Shown here one piece after another: positions 5,403 to 5,466 of a stretch of 5,466 nucleotides of DNA. The translations under genes and the position numbers were made by a program. The stretch comes from Candidatus Thorarchaeota archaeon. GTDB taxonomy: Archaea; Asgardarchaeota; Thorarchaeia; Thorarchaeales; Thorarchaeaceae. Location of the stretch: NCBI GenBank assembly GCA_016839345.1, contig JAEOUL010000241.1, positions 1-5,466 of the forward strand, given 5' to 3'. How positions within the stretch are numbered: position 1 is the stretch's first letter; every line of letters begins with the position of its first letter. The notes under the pieces are model-generated. The model was not told the origin of the DNA, did no database searches, and worked only from the letters and a program-made list of their open reading frames with translations.

Positions 5403-5466
5403 AGCAGCGTTGATAACAAAACCTTCATATTGCAAACTGCAAACTTCGCCGACAATTCGAGTTGAA
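5403..5466. other. Short non-coding tail
   Basis: Nothing recognisable lies after the ccmB stop in these 64 bases. A heptamer, TGCAAAC, occurs twice in tandem at 5431-5444 and is probably chance. No T-run suggests a terminator. Whether another ccm gene follows cannot be seen. Confidence 0.4.

Noticed and set aside
5431..5444. TGCAAAC tandem heptamer as a regulatory or CRISPR-like repeat
   Set aside because: Only two copies of seven bases with no spacer; expected by chance.
5231..5455. Reverse-strand 74-aa frame at the end of the window
   Set aside because: Mostly antisense to ccmB, with no recognisable domain.

Overview
The window holds six protein-coding genes, all on the + strand, in what looks like a membrane redox locus followed by a heme-exporter-type ABC transporter. 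The organism is most likely an archaeon. Start codons follow Shine-Dalgarno sequences of the AGGTGA/GGAGGT type, a TATA-like element sits at a plausible distance before one start, and the gene content (GlcD/HdrD-like flavin and CCG iron-sulfur proteins with an isolated CcmAB pair) is common in archaea. An Asgard-type archaeon is possible but cannot be shown from this sequence.

Positions 1-1068: the window opens inside a gene whose visible part is the C-terminal end of a FAD-linked oxidase fused to a multi-pass membrane anchor (1-450). A roughly 200-bp gap with a 9-bp inverted repeat follows. Next comes a small four-helix, histidine-bearing membrane protein (658-1068).

Positions 1081-3777: a complete GlcD-like FAD-dependent dehydrogenase (492 aa) abuts, with no intervening base, an Fe-S oxidoreductase (405 aa). 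The latter has two ferredoxin-type cysteine motifs and two CCG domains (GlcF/HdrD-like). The C-terminus of the first, truncated gene aligns with the C-terminus of this dehydrogenase, so the locus carries two paralogous flavoproteins around the small membrane protein. The arrangement resembles the GlcD-GlcE-GlcF logic: oxidation of a small organic acid on flavin, electrons through Fe-S clusters, then to a membrane carrier. The substrate is not identifiable.

Positions 3758-5402: a strong hairpin encloses the stop codon of the Fe-S gene. A possible internal promoter and a clear ribosome binding site then lead to ccmA (ATPase, best start GTG at 3900), followed by ccmB (permease). ccmB contains an in-frame tandem duplication of exactly 135 bp (45 residues, one membrane helix plus the presumed coupling segment). 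The two copies differ at three sites, all synonymous. This is the most unusual feature of the window: it is either a real change in permease architecture or an assembly artefact. The last 64 bases hold no recognisable gene.
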